Assembly (NCBI GenBank): GCA_019244185.1 | Contig: JAFATB010000006.1 | Span: forward strand, 1 to 64,000 | Reading direction: 5' to 3' | Origin: Acidobacteriota bacterium | Lineage (GTDB): Bacteria > Acidobacteriota > Thermoanaerobaculia > Gp7-AA8 | DNA length: 64,000 nucleotides | Part shown: positions 18,059 to 25,838 of the stretch, piece after piece | How the letters are laid out: the number at the start of each line of letters is the position of its first letter | Position numbering within the stretch: position 1 is the first letter of the stretch | Translations under genes and position numbers: made by a program | Notes under the pieces: model-generated | What the model was told of the DNA's origin: nothing | What the model saw: the letters and a program-made list of their open reading frames with translations, nothing else | Databases searched by the model: none

Positions 18059-18700
18059 TTACTTCCTGCTCCTCGTTTTCGGTTCGGCTCCCTCGGCCGC
18101 GAGACCATGCAGCAAGAGGTCGGCGATGAGTCGCGCGTCGTCTTCCACCGGCGCGCTCTCGTCCGCGAGCAGCCGCTGGTTGACCATCGCCACGACGGCG
18201 TCGACGAACATCGCCGCGACCTTGCGGCTCTCCGTCGGACGGAACACGCCCTCCGCGATGCCGTCATCGATGACCTTCGTCACGCCGTTCAGCAGCTTGC
18301 GATAGCGGTCGTGACGGTAGCGGCTGCCGTGCGTGCGCATCACCTCGCGCTCGTACAGCAGGATGCGGAAGAGGTCGCGGTTCTCGTCAAAGTACGTGAG
18401 GTAGCGCAGCGCGTACGCCTCGAGCTTCTTCGGCGCCGGCGCGTTGCCGGAGAGGATCTGGTCGATCCGCGCGGTGAGCGGCTCGAGCGACGACTCTTTC
18501 ACCGAGTCGAGCAGTTCCTGCTTGTCGCGGTAGTGGAGGTAGACCGTGCCCTTCGCGATGCCGACTTCCTGCGCGACGCGCTCCATGGTCACGCTGTCGA
18601 GCCCCTCGCGGCACATCAGCCGGACGACGGCCGCCTGGATGCTTTGTCGCTTGAACTCCTGCCACAGCTTCGGCTCTTCTTTGCGTGCGGGTCTTGCCAT
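18059..18700 (-). CDS. TetR-family repressor of the efflux operon
   Basis: A 213-residue regulator. The N-terminal helix-turn-helix spans about residues 37-62 (V-A-Q-E-V-G-I-A-K-G-T-V-Y-L-H-Y). The C-terminal ligand domain has no recognisable ligand signature. A perfect-arm palindrome lies directly before the start codon, so repression of its own operon is very likely. No Shine-Dalgarno sequence can fit between that palindrome and the ATG. A TAAAAT box 15 bases upstream of the ATG suggests a nearly leaderless transcript. It is the promoter-proximal gene of seven. Confidence 0.9.
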   Translation of the reverse strand: MARPARKEEPKLWQEFKRQSIQAAVVRLMCREGLDSVTMERVAQEVGIAKGTVYLHYRDKQELLDSVKESSLEPLTARIDQILSGNAPAPKKLEAYALRYLTYFDENRDLFRILLYEREVMRTHGSRYRHDRYRKLLNGVTKVIDDGIAEGVFRPTESRKVAAMFVDAVVAMVNQRLLADESAPVEDDARLIADLLLHGLAAEGAEPKTRSRK

Positions 18701-18718
18701 AATGACCGTTCGGTCATT
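18701..18718. promoter_or_regulatory. TetR operator abutting the start codon
   Basis: The palindrome AATGACCG-TT-CGGTCATT has perfect 8-base arms and touches the tetR ATG. The GACCGnnCGGTC core is typical of TetR operators. On the minus strand TAAAAT at 18716-18721 overlaps its distal edge and may be the -10 box. Confidence 0.75.
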
Positions 18719-18779
18719 TTACGAACCGAATGGGTCAGTGGGTGATTCCATTCAGTGACAAAGCCTCCATTTGAACGCA

Positions 18780-18807
18780 GAACGGCCGGCGAGAGCGCCG
18801 GCCGTTC
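18780..18807. terminator. Terminator hairpin after the M3 peptidase gene
   Basis: A perfect 11-bp stem (GAACGGCCGGC / GCCGGCCGTTC, loop GAGAGC) lies 27 bases beyond the peptidase stop on the minus strand. It also insulates the tetR promoter region. Confidence 0.65.
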
Positions 18808-18833
18808 CGTTCACATCTGTTGCAATTCCGTCG

Positions 18834-21074
18834 TTACTTCGTCGCCGGCGGCTTCTTGAGGCCGCGCTCGATGAGCAGCGGATCGGCGATCGGATCGCGG
18901 CCGCGGAAGTTGCGGTAGAGCACCGCCGCCTCCTGCGTGCCGCCGCGCGAGAGCACCATGTCGCGGAAGCGCTGGCCGTTCTCGCGGGTCATGCCGCCAT
19001 GCTCCTTGAACCAGTAGTACGCGTCGTCGTCGATCAGCTCGCTCCACATGTAGGCGTAGTAGCCGGCCGAATAGCCGCCGCCCCAGATGTGCGAAAAGTA
19101 CGGCGTGTGATAGCGCGGCGGAACGGCAGCCATGTCGATCTTGAAGCGCTGCAGCGCGGCCGGCTCGAACGTGGCCACGCTCTGCAGCGGCGCGTCGGCG
19201 GGCAGATCATGCCACGCGAGATCGAGGAGCGCCGCGGCGAGATACTCGACCGTCGCATAGCCCTGATTGAACGTGCGCGAGTTCTTGATCTTCTCGACCA
19301 GCGCCTGCGGGATCGGCGCGCCGGTCTGGTAGTGCTTCGCGTAGTTCGCGAAGACGCGCGGCTCGAGCGCCCAGTGCTCGTTGAACTGGGACGGGAACTC
19401 GACGAAGTCGCGCGGCACGTTCGTGCCGGCGAGCGTCGGGTACTTCACGTTCGAGAACATGCCGTGCAGCGCGTGCCCGAACTCGTGGAACATCGTGTTG
19501 ACGTCGTCGAAGCTGAGCAGCGCCGGCTGGCCCGGCGACGGCTTCGTGAAGTTCGTGACGTTGAAGACGACCGGCTTCGTTCCGAAGAGACCGCTCTGGT
19601 CGACGAAGCTGTCCATCCACGCGCCGCCGCTCTTGTTGTCGCGCGCGAAGTAGTCGGCGTACCAGATCGCCAGCGAGTGGCCGTCGGCATCGAAGACTTC
19701 GAAGACGCGCACGTCCGGCTGATAGACCGGGATGTCCTTGCGCTCCTTGAACGTGAGGCCGTACATCTGGTTCGCGGCGTAGAAGACGCCGTCGTGCAGC
19801 ACGCGGTCGAGCTCGAAGTACGGCTTGACCTGCGACTCGTCGAGGTCGTATTCGGCCTTGCGCACCTGCTCGGCGTAAAAGTCCCAGTCGGCGCCGGTGA
19901 GCTGGAAGCCGCCCTTCTGCTTGTCGATGAGCTTCTGCATCTTCGCCGCTTCCTCGCGCGCCTTCGCGGTCGAGGCGGGGACGAGATCGGTCAGCAGCTT
20001 GATCGCGTTCTCCGGCGTCTTGGCCATCTGATCGTCGAGGCTGTACGCGGCGTAGTTCGGATAGCCGAGGAGCTTCGCGCGCTGCGCGCGGAGCTGGGCC
20101 ATGCGGGAGATGATCGCGGTGGTGTCGTTCGGGCCGCCGTGGCTGCCGCGCTGCACGGACGCGTTGAAGAGCCGCTGCCGGACGGCGCGATTCTTCAGCG
20201 ACGCGAGCGCCGGCTGCTGCGTGGTGTTGCGCAGCGTGAGCACCCACTTGCCGTCGAGCTTGCGATCCTTGGCCGCCTGTGCGGCGGCGGCGATGTCGCC
20301 TTCGCTGAGGCCGTCGAGGTCCTTCACGTTGTCGATGACGATCGCGGACGCGGCGGTGTCGGCGAGCACGTGGTCGCGGAACTGCGTGCTGAGCGTCGAC
20401 TCTTCCTGATTGAGCGCGCGCAGCGTGGCCTTGTCGGCTTCGCCGAGCAGCGCGCCCGCGCGCACGAAGTTGCGGTAGTAGCGCTCGACGAGGAACTTCT
20501 GCTCCGCGTCGAGGCCGAGCGTGTCGCGCGTGTCGTACAGCGTCTTCACGCGCGCGAAGAGTTTCGGGTTGAGGAAGATCGCGTCGCTGTGGGCGGCGAG
20601 CTTCGGCGACTCTTCCGCCTCGACCTTCTGGATGGTGTCGTTCGTGTTCGACTGGGCGAGGTTGAAGAACACTTTCGCGACGCGCGTGAGCAGCGTGCCG
20701 GTGCGTTCCATCGCCTCGATCGTGTTCGCGAACGTCGGCGCGTCGGCGCTGTTCGCGATCGCGTCGACTTCCGCGATCTGCTGGCGCATCCCTTCTTCGA
20801 TCGCGGGCTGGTAGTCGCTGTCTTTGATGCGATCGAACGGAGGCGCCTGGAAGGGAAGCGTGCTCGCCTGCGCGAACGGATTGTTCGCGAGGACGTCATT
20901 GCCGGCGGCCGTCGTCGCCGGCGGGGTTGCCGTCTGCTGCGCAGGAGCCGTCGCGGGCGCCGCGGTCGCGGTGTCGGCAACGGGAGTTGCCGCGGGTGCG
21001 GTTTGCGTCGTGGGCATTTGCGTGCAGCCGGCCACGGCCAGGGTCAACCACGTGAATAGCAAAGTTCGATTCAT
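18834..21074 (-). CDS. dcp: M3-family metallopeptidase lipoprotein (Dcp-like peptidyl-dipeptidase)
   Basis: A 746-residue zinc peptidase expected to remove dipeptides from peptide C-termini. The zinc motif H-E-F-G-H-A-L-H-G-M-F begins near residue 529, and the long helical M3 fold matches Dcp/oligopeptidase A in length. The N-terminus is a lipoprotein signal (L-A-V-A-G-C), followed by an Ala/Pro/Thr-rich linker of about 35 residues. The enzyme therefore works in the periplasm on a membrane anchor, unlike E. coli Dcp. I chose the ATG at 21074, where the signal peptide begins. The frame remains open far upstream, but that part is antisense to the MFS gene. Confidence 0.9.
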   Translation of the reverse strand: MNRTLLFTWLTLAVAGCTQMPTTQTAPAATPVADTATAAPATAPAQQTATPPATTAAGNDVLANNPFAQASTLPFQAPPFDRIKDSDYQPAIEEGMRQQIAEVDAIANSADAPTFANTIEAMERTGTLLTRVAKVFFNLAQSNTNDTIQKVEAEESPKLAAHSDAIFLNPKLFARVKTLYDTRDTLGLDAEQKFLVERYYRNFVRAGALLGEADKATLRALNQEESTLSTQFRDHVLADTAASAIVIDNVKDLDGLSEGDIAAAAQAAKDRKLDGKWVLTLRNTTQQPALASLKNRAVRQRLFNASVQRGSHGGPNDTTAIISRMAQLRAQRAKLLGYPNYAAYSLDDQMAKTPENAIKLLTDLVPASTAKAREEAAKMQKLIDKQKGGFQLTGADWDFYAEQVRKAEYDLDESQVKPYFELDRVLHDGVFYAANQMYGLTFKERKDIPVYQPDVRVFEVFDADGHSLAIWYADYFARDNKSGGAWMDSFVDQSGLFGTKPVVFNVTNFTKPSPGQPALLSFDDVNTMFHEFGHALHGMFSNVKYPTLAGTNVPRDFVEFPSQFNEHWALEPRVFANYAKHYQTGAPIPQALVEKIKNSRTFNQGYATVEYLAAALLDLAWHDLPADAPLQSVATFEPAALQRFKIDMAAVPPRYHTPYFSHIWGGGYSAGYYAYMWSELIDDDAYYWFKEHGGMTRENGQRFRDMVLSRGGTQEAAVLYRNFRGRDPIADPLLIERGLKKPPATK

Positions 21075-21128
21075 AAGACTCCGACAACGACCCGGCCGAG
21101 GGCGCGATTCCGGCAAAGAGCGGTTTTC

Positions 21129-22280
21129 GTGAACCGTTCCGTGTCGACGCGCTGCATCCTCCTCCTCGCTTTTGCAGCGGGTGCGACGGTCGCCAACCTC
21201 TATTACAGTCAGCCGCTGCTCGCCGAGATCGCCTCCGAGCTCGGCGTCAGCGCGGGCGCCGCGAGCGCGATCTCGACCGCGACGCAGCTCGGCTACGCCG
21301 CCGGTTTGCTCTTCCTCGTGCCGCTCGGCGATGCCGTGGAGCGGCGCAGGCTGCTCGTGACGACGACCGGCGCGATCACGATCGCGCTGCTGCTCGTCGC
21401 CGTCTCGCATTCGCTGACGGCGCTGCTCGCGTCGAGCGCGATCCTCGGCTGCGCGACGATCGTGCCGCAGCTCGTCGTGCCGTTCGCCGCGCACCTCGCG
21501 TCGGCCGAGGACCGCGGACGCGTCATCGGCATCGTGATGAGCGGCGTGCTGATCGGCGTCATCCTCTCGCGTTCCGTGAGCGGCTTCCTCGCCGGCACGA
21601 TCGGCTGGCGCACGACGTACGTCGCCGCCGCGGGCGCGATGGCCGTGCTCGCGCTGCTGCTGCGGTTTCAACTGCCGCTCGCGCCGCCGGAAGTTGACCT
21701 TCGCTACGGCGAGCTGCTCCGCTCCCTCGGCTCGCTCATCCGCACGCAGCCGCTGCTGCGCCGCCACGCGCTCATCGGCGCGTGCGGCTTCGCCGCGTTC
21801 AGCATCTTCTGGACGAGCCTCGCCTTTCATCTGCAGAAGCTCTCGCCCGCGTACGGCACGAAGACCGTCGGCGCGTTCGGCATCGTCGGCGTCACCGGCG
21901 CATTGATCGCGCCGCTCGCCGGACGTCTCTCCGATCGCCTCGGCTCGCGCACGCTCAATCGCGCGGGACTCGTGCTGATGGCGCTGGCGTTTGCGCTGAT
22001 GGCCGGCGGCGGCGCGTCGCTGGTCGTGCTCGCGATCGGCGTCGTCTTCCTCGACGCGGGCGAGCAGACCAGCCATATCGCCAATCAGGCGCGCATCTTC
22101 TCGCTCGACGCCGCGCTGCGAAACCGCCTCAACGCCGTCTACATGGTCGCCTTCTTCATCGGCGGCGCGCTCGGCTCGATCATCGCCGGATTGGCGTGGC
22201 AGCACGGCGGCTGGCTCGCCGTCTGCGCGGCCGGCGCGGCCGCGTCGATCGCGGGCGCCGTAGCGGCGTCGGTGAAGTGA
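21129..22280 (+). CDS. MFS transporter (DHA1-like exporter)
   Basis: A 383-residue major facilitator with 12 predicted helices. The N-terminal A-N-L-Y-Y-S-Q-P-L-L and V-P-L-G-D-A-V-E-R-R-R-L (motif A form) are typical of the YnfM/YgaY-like sugar and drug exporter group. The substrate is unknown. It is divergent from the M3 peptidase gene with about 54 bases between starts, so promoters must be close or overlapping. Confidence 0.85.
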   Translation: MNRSVSTRCILLLAFAAGATVANLYYSQPLLAEIASELGVSAGAASAISTATQLGYAAGLLFLVPLGDAVERRRLLVTTTGAITIALLLVAVSHSLTALLASSAILGCATIVPQLVVPFAAHLASAEDRGRVIGIVMSGVLIGVILSRSVSGFLAGTIGWRTTYVAAAGAMAVLALLLRFQLPLAPPEVDLRYGELLRSLGSLIRTQPLLRRHALIGACGFAAFSIFWTSLAFHLQKLSPAYGTKTVGAFGIVGVTGALIAPLAGRLSDRLGSRTLNRAGLVLMALAFALMAGGGASLVVLAIGVVFLDAGEQTSHIANQARIFSLDAALRNRLNAVYMVAFFIGGALGSIIAGLAWQHGGWLAVCAAGAAASIAGAVAASVK

Positions 22281-22313
22281 GGAAGTGCGCTACCATGCCG
22301 GCCGGTCGCTTCG

Positions 22314-22772
22314 ATGGATCAGGATCAGCTTCGCGTCCCCACGATCGCGCTTCCGGCGACGGTCCGCTACTTCGACGAGCGACCGCTCACGGGCCGCATC
22401 TTCCTTCCCGTCTGCGCGCAGCATCACGACGGGCCGATGCGCGTCGATGAATGGATCAACCAGTCGAGCGTCTTCTTCCCGTTCGTGCAGGACGGCGCGG
22501 AGCGCGCGACCATCCTCAACAAACGCTACGTCGTCATCCTCACCATCGAAACGGCCGACGATCACGACGCCGACACCGGCACCACGCAGCGCGTCTCCGT
22601 CGAGTGCGGCAACGTGCGCGTGGAAGGTCTCGTGCACATCGACATGCCCGAGCATCAGAGCCGGCTGCTCGACTGGGCCAACCGCGCCGAGCCGTTCCTC
22701 GTGGTGAACGACAACGACCGGCGCCACATCATTCAGAAAACCCGCATCACGTTCCTTCGCGAGGTCGATTAG
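22314..22772 (+). CDS. Conserved-looking unknown protein upstream of pilT
   Basis: I do not recognise this 152-residue protein. It has no signal peptide or membrane segment. It looks like a compact beta-rich soluble domain (repeated V-x-L/I-x-I strands, for example Y-V-V-I-L-T-I-E-T-A). A conserved-looking patch near the start reads F-D-E-R-P-L-T-G-R-I-F-L-P, and the end reads I-I-Q-K-T-R-I-T-F-L. Its stop codon overlaps the GTG of pilT (TAGTG), so the two are probably co-translated and a role in pilus function or its control is possible. Confidence 0.6.
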   Translation: MDQDQLRVPTIALPATVRYFDERPLTGRIFLPVCAQHHDGPMRVDEWINQSSVFFPFVQDGAERATILNKRYVVILTIETADDHDADTGTTQRVSVECGNVRVEGLVHIDMPEHQSRLLDWANRAEPFLVVNDNDRRHIIQKTRITFLREVD

Positions 22773-24232
22773 TGTCGCTCGAATCGCTGCTCCGTCAGGC
22801 CGCCGCCGCCGGCGGCCGTGAAATCCGGCTCGTCGCCGGTCGAAAAATCGTCGTCGTCACACCGTCGGGCGAGCGGGAGATGCAAGGTCCCGACGTCACC
22901 GGCGCGCTCATCCAGCAACTGATCGTTCCGTCGATGCCCGCCGAGGCGCGCAAGGCGATCGCCAGCGGCCGCGCGGCGTGGACCGTGCCGGTGGCGGAGC
23001 TCGGCCTCGTGCGCGCGACCGCGGACGTCGTCGGCGGTGCGCCGCGCGTGACGCTCGCCTTCGACGACGCCGCATCGTCATCGCCAGCACCGATTTCTGC
23101 TCCCGCGCCCACGCCGCCGCCGATCATCGAGTCGACGGGGCCGACGCGCGAGATGGACTCGCTCTTCCGCCAGATGTACGACATGAAAGCGTCGGACCTG
23201 CATCTCTGCGCGGGCTCGGCGCCGCTCGTGCGTCACGACGGCCAGATCAAGCCGCTGCCGGGACGCAATGTGCTCACCGCCGCCGACGTCGAGCGCATCC
23301 TCATGCCGATCGCGCCGCAGCGGAACCGCGAGGAGTTTCGCGAGCGCAACGACACCGACTTTGCGTACGACCTCGCCGGCGTGTCGCGCTTCCGCTGCAA
23401 CTTCTTCATGGACCGCAAAGGCATGGGCGGCGTCTTCCGCGTCATCCCGAGCCGCATCATCACGGCCGAGGAGATGGGGCTGTCGAAGGAGATCCTCGAC
23501 CTCTGCTTCCTGTCGAAGGGACTCGTGCTCGTCACGGGACCGACCGGCTCGGGCAAGTCGACGACGCTCTGCGCGCTCGTCGACTACATCAACCGCCACC
23601 GCACCGATCACGTGATCACGATCGAAGACCCGATCGAGTTCGTGCACGAGAACAAGCAGTGCCTCATCAACCAGCGGCAGGTCGGCGAGCACACCGGCTC
23701 GTTCAAGCACGCGCTGCGCGCGGCGCTGCGCGAGGACCCCGACATCGTGCTCGTCGGCGAGATGCGCGACCTCGAGACCGTGGCCATCGCCATCGAGACC
23801 GCGGAGACCGGGCACCTCGTCTTCGGCACGCTGCATACGTCGTCGGCCGCGACGACCGTCGACCGCGTCATCGACCAGTTTCCGGCCGAGCGTCAGGACC
23901 AGATCCGCGTCATGCTCGCCTCGAGTTTGCGCGGCGTGATCAGCCAGATGCTGCTGCGCAAGATCGGCGGCGGCCGCATCCCGGCGCTCGAGGTGATGCT
24001 CGGCACCGCATCGATCGCGAACCTCATCCGCGAGGCGAAGATCTTTCAGATCCCGTCGATCATGCAGACCTCGCGCAAGCAGGGCATGGTGCTGATGAAC
24101 GACAGCCTGCTCGACCTCGTCAAGCGCGGCATCGTCGAGGCCGAAGAGGCGTACGCGAAGGCGGTCGACAAGCTCGGCCTGGCGGCCATGTTCAAGGCGA
24201 ACAACATCGCCTGGCGCGAGGGGGCGGCGTAG
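22772..24232 (+). CDS. pilT: Type IV pilus retraction ATPase PilT with N-terminal extension
   Basis: A 486-residue hexameric ATPase that powers pilus retraction. The PilT core begins near residue 128 (S-D-L-H-L at 141-145). It has Walker A G-P-T-G-S-G-K-S-T (256-264), the Asp box (I-E-D-P-I-E-F), Walker B (D-P-D-I-V-L-V-G-E, 322-330) and the His box (G-H-L-V-F-G-T-L-H-T). The A-x-I-x-N-L-I-R-E motif typical of PilT/PilU follows. About 100 residues at the N-terminus, then a Pro/Ala linker (102-118), are extra compared with the usual length of about 350. It starts with GTG at the stop of the previous gene. No other pilus genes are in the window. Confidence 0.92.
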   Translation: MSLESLLRQAAAAGGREIRLVAGRKIVVVTPSGEREMQGPDVTGALIQQLIVPSMPAEARKAIASGRAAWTVPVAELGLVRATADVVGGAPRVTLAFDDAASSSPAPISAPAPTPPPIIESTGPTREMDSLFRQMYDMKASDLHLCAGSAPLVRHDGQIKPLPGRNVLTAADVERILMPIAPQRNREEFRERNDTDFAYDLAGVSRFRCNFFMDRKGMGGVFRVIPSRIITAEEMGLSKEILDLCFLSKGLVLVTGPTGSGKSTTLCALVDYINRHRTDHVITIEDPIEFVHENKQCLINQRQVGEHTGSFKHALRAALREDPDIVLVGEMRDLETVAIAIETAETGHLVFGTLHTSSAATTVDRVIDQFPAERQDQIRVMLASSLRGVISQMLLRKIGGGRIPALEVMLGTASIANLIREAKIFQIPSIMQTSRKQGMVLMNDSLLDLVKRGIVEAEEAYAKAVDKLGLAAMFKANNIAWREGAA

Positions 24233-24249
24233 CGTCTCACGCGAAAACA

Positions 24250-24279
24250 CGAACGGCGACGCGTGCGCGTCGCCGTTCG
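24250..24279. terminator. Bidirectional terminator after pilT
   Basis: A perfect 14-bp inverted repeat (CGAACGGCGACGCG / CGCGTCGCCGTTCG) with a 2-base centre lies between the convergent stops of pilT and the secreted-protein gene. Confidence 0.65.
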
Positions 24280-24301
24280 TCGGGAAGCGGTCGAACGTCA
24301 A

Positions 24302-25186
24302 CTACTTGACGAACGCCGTGAAGTCGGTGCCGCCGGTCATCGCGGCGAACGGCGTCGTGTACGTTTTCACCGCGTTGTTCTTCGTGTCGGTGATGGTGAG
24401 CTCGATGCGCAGCGGCGAGGCCGAGCCGTAGAGCACGGCGATGGTCGGCGTGCCGCTCGCGGTCGTGTTGCCCTGATCGAGCATCTTCAGCAGCATCTCG
24501 ATGTTATTCGCGCTGTTGAAGTAGAAGAACACGGTCTCGCTGGTGGCGCTGCCGAAGCCGGTGACCGGCTTGACCAGCGCGTCGGTGTCGGCGGCCGCGT
24601 TGTCGAACGCGCCGCGGTAGCGCACGCGCGCCTGGAAGCGGCCGTTGAGGAGGCACGCGGTCTTCGTGTCGGGGACGCAGCCGCCGGCGAAGGCGACGCT
24701 CAGCGTGTACGCGCCGGTGGTCGGCAGGCTGCCGCCCGCGCTCCAGAGCGTGTCGGCCTCGATGAGGTACGTGCCCGCCGTGGCGAAGGTGTGGTGGATG
24801 CGCGCGCGGCTCGTGCCGGAGCTGAGATACGAGACGCGCGTCACGTCCGCCGAGGTGCCGTTGTTGAGGTACATGTAAAGGAAGATCTCGTACGCGTGCG
24901 AGGAGTAGTCGATGTCGATGGTCTGCCCCGCGGTCACGGTGACGGCGTAGACGTCCTCGCGGCCGTCGAGGAAGTCGCGGCACGAGCTGGTGGTGAGCAC
25001 GCCGTTGATGGTGGTCGGCGGATGGATCAACGTGGACGGGCACGTCGTCATCGCCGAGATCCCGGCGTGATGCGCGTCATGTTGCGCGCGGAGCGACTCT
25101 TCGGCGGCGGCAGGATCGTTGGTCTGCGCGAATGCGCCGAGCGACACAACGAGCAGCGACAAAACGGCGGCGATGCGAACCTTCAT
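24302..25186 (-). CDS. Secreted protein with PPC-like domain, function unknown
   Basis: A 294-residue exported protein with a signal peptide of about 18 residues (M-K-V-R-I-A-A-V-L-S, cleavage after A-F-A). The first half (T-V-T-A-G-Q-T-I-D-I-D-Y through G-A-Y-T-L-S-V) looks like a bacterial pre-peptidase C-terminal (PPC) beta-sandwich. The second half (G-R-F-Q-A-R-V-R-Y-R and E-T-V-F-F-Y-F-N-S-A-N) resembles a beta domain that I associate, from memory only, with secreted Acidobacteria-type proteins. No catalytic motif is visible. The start is set by AGAGGG eight bases upstream; the longer frame lacks a signal peptide. Confidence 0.7.
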   Translation of the reverse strand: MKVRIAAVLSLLVVSLGAFAQTNDPAAAEESLRAQHDAHHAGISAMTTCPSTLIHPPTTINGVLTTSSCRDFLDGREDVYAVTVTAGQTIDIDYSSHAYEIFLYMYLNNGTSADVTRVSYLSSGTSRARIHHTFATAGTYLIEADTLWSAGGSLPTTGAYTLSVAFAGGCVPDTKTACLLNGRFQARVRYRGAFDNAAADTDALVKPVTGFGSATSETVFFYFNSANNIEMLLKMLDQGNTTASGTPTIAVLYGSASPLRIELTITDTKNNAVKTYTTPFAAMTGGTDFTAFVK

Positions 25187-25285
25187 CGTGAACCCTCTCT
25201 CGATCTCTCTGTTTTTCTCTCTCTCGTGGTGGGTGGACGGACTCCGGAAAAGCACGCGTTTGCAAAGATTATTTCAACGAATGGC

Positions 25286-25315
25286 TTGACAAAGTCGCGC
25301 GGCCGCGCCGATCAT
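25286..25315 (+). promoter_or_regulatory. Candidate promoter of the blaI operon
   Basis: TTGACA (25286-25291), an 18-base spacer and GATCAT (25310-25315) would start transcription only about eight bases before the blaI ATG. The BlaI-type operator begins at the last base of the -10 box. Confidence 0.5.
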
Positions 25316-25330
25316 GTCAAAAATTTAACA
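25315..25330. promoter_or_regulatory. BlaI-type operator 1
   Basis: TGTCAAAAATTTAACA, a near-palindrome of form TGTYAAAWWTTTRACA, overlaps the first base of the blaI start codon. The same 16-base pattern recurs 2.1 kb downstream before the serine hydrolase gene. Confidence 0.75.
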
Positions 25331-25710
25331 TGGCCCGCCAGGAACTGAGCCGCCGCGAGCGGCAGATTCTCGACGTCATCTACCGCCTCGAACGCGCGAC
25401 CGCCTCGGACGTGCTGGAGCGCCTCGACGACGCCCCCACCTACACGACGGTGCGCGGCCTGCTGCGCGTGCTCGAAGGCAAGGGCCACATCCGCCACGAG
25501 GACGAGAACGGCCGCTACGTCTACTACCCGACCGTTGCCAAGCAGCGCGCCGCAAAGTCGGCCATCAAGCACGTCGTGAGCACGTTCTTCGACGGCTCGC
25601 CCTCAGAGGCGCTCGCGGCCTTGCTCGGAGGCGAGCGGAGCTTGAACGCGCAGGAGCTCGAGCGGCTGGCAAAGGTGGTGGACGAGGCGCGGCGGAAGGA
25701 GAGGGCGTGA
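25330..25710 (+). CDS. BlaI/MecI/CopY-family repressor
   Basis: A 126-residue winged-helix repressor. The start (M-A-R-Q-E-L-S-R-R-E-R-Q-I-L-D-V-I-Y) and the recognition part (Y-T-T-V-R-G-L-L-R-V-L-E-G-K-G-H-I) are standard for the family. A helical dimerisation and proteolysis region follows. In known systems an M56 membrane peptidase triggers its cleavage. Here the M56 gene lies downstream and matching operators sit at this promoter and at the serine hydrolase promoter. There is no room for a Shine-Dalgarno sequence after the proposed -10 box. Confidence 0.9.
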   Translation: MARQELSRRERQILDVIYRLERATASDVLERLDDAPTYTTVRGLLRVLEGKGHIRHEDENGRYVYYPTVAKQRAAKSAIKHVVSTFFDGSPSEALAALLGGERSLNAQELERLAKVVDEARRKERA

Positions 25711-25838
25711 GGGGGCGGGGGCTGGCCGCGACGCTGACGATGGCGGGGAGGGCGCCGCGCGCGGAGACGTTCGCGCTGTCCGCGCCGGCGTCGCACGCGC
25801 CGGCATCACCCGACGCGCGGCGGAAGGAGACGGCGTGA
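25707..25838 (+). pseudogene. Remnant of a duplicated blaI-M56 cassette
   Basis: This 43-codon frame starts with GTG at the blaI stop. Its middle (25733-25811) copies the M56 coding region 26083-26153, where both read A-P-R-A-E-T-F-A-L-x-A-P-A-S. Its end (25815-25838) copies the end of blaI (D-A-R-R-K-E-R-A in blaI, D-A-R-R-K-E-T-A here), including the stop that overlaps the M56 start. The order blaI end / M56 fragment / blaI end / M56 is what remains if a tandem blaI-M56 duplication lost its interior. It may still be translated as a short leader. Confidence 0.65.

Noticed and set aside
21075..22205. Long N-terminal extension of the M3 peptidase frame
   Set aside because: It is antisense to the MFS gene. 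The lipoprotein signal peptide marks the true start at 21074.
25711..25834. A normal intergenic region with its own promoter for the M56 gene
   Set aside because: It is fully explained by copies of blaI and M56 sequence; no promoter-like boxes are seen.
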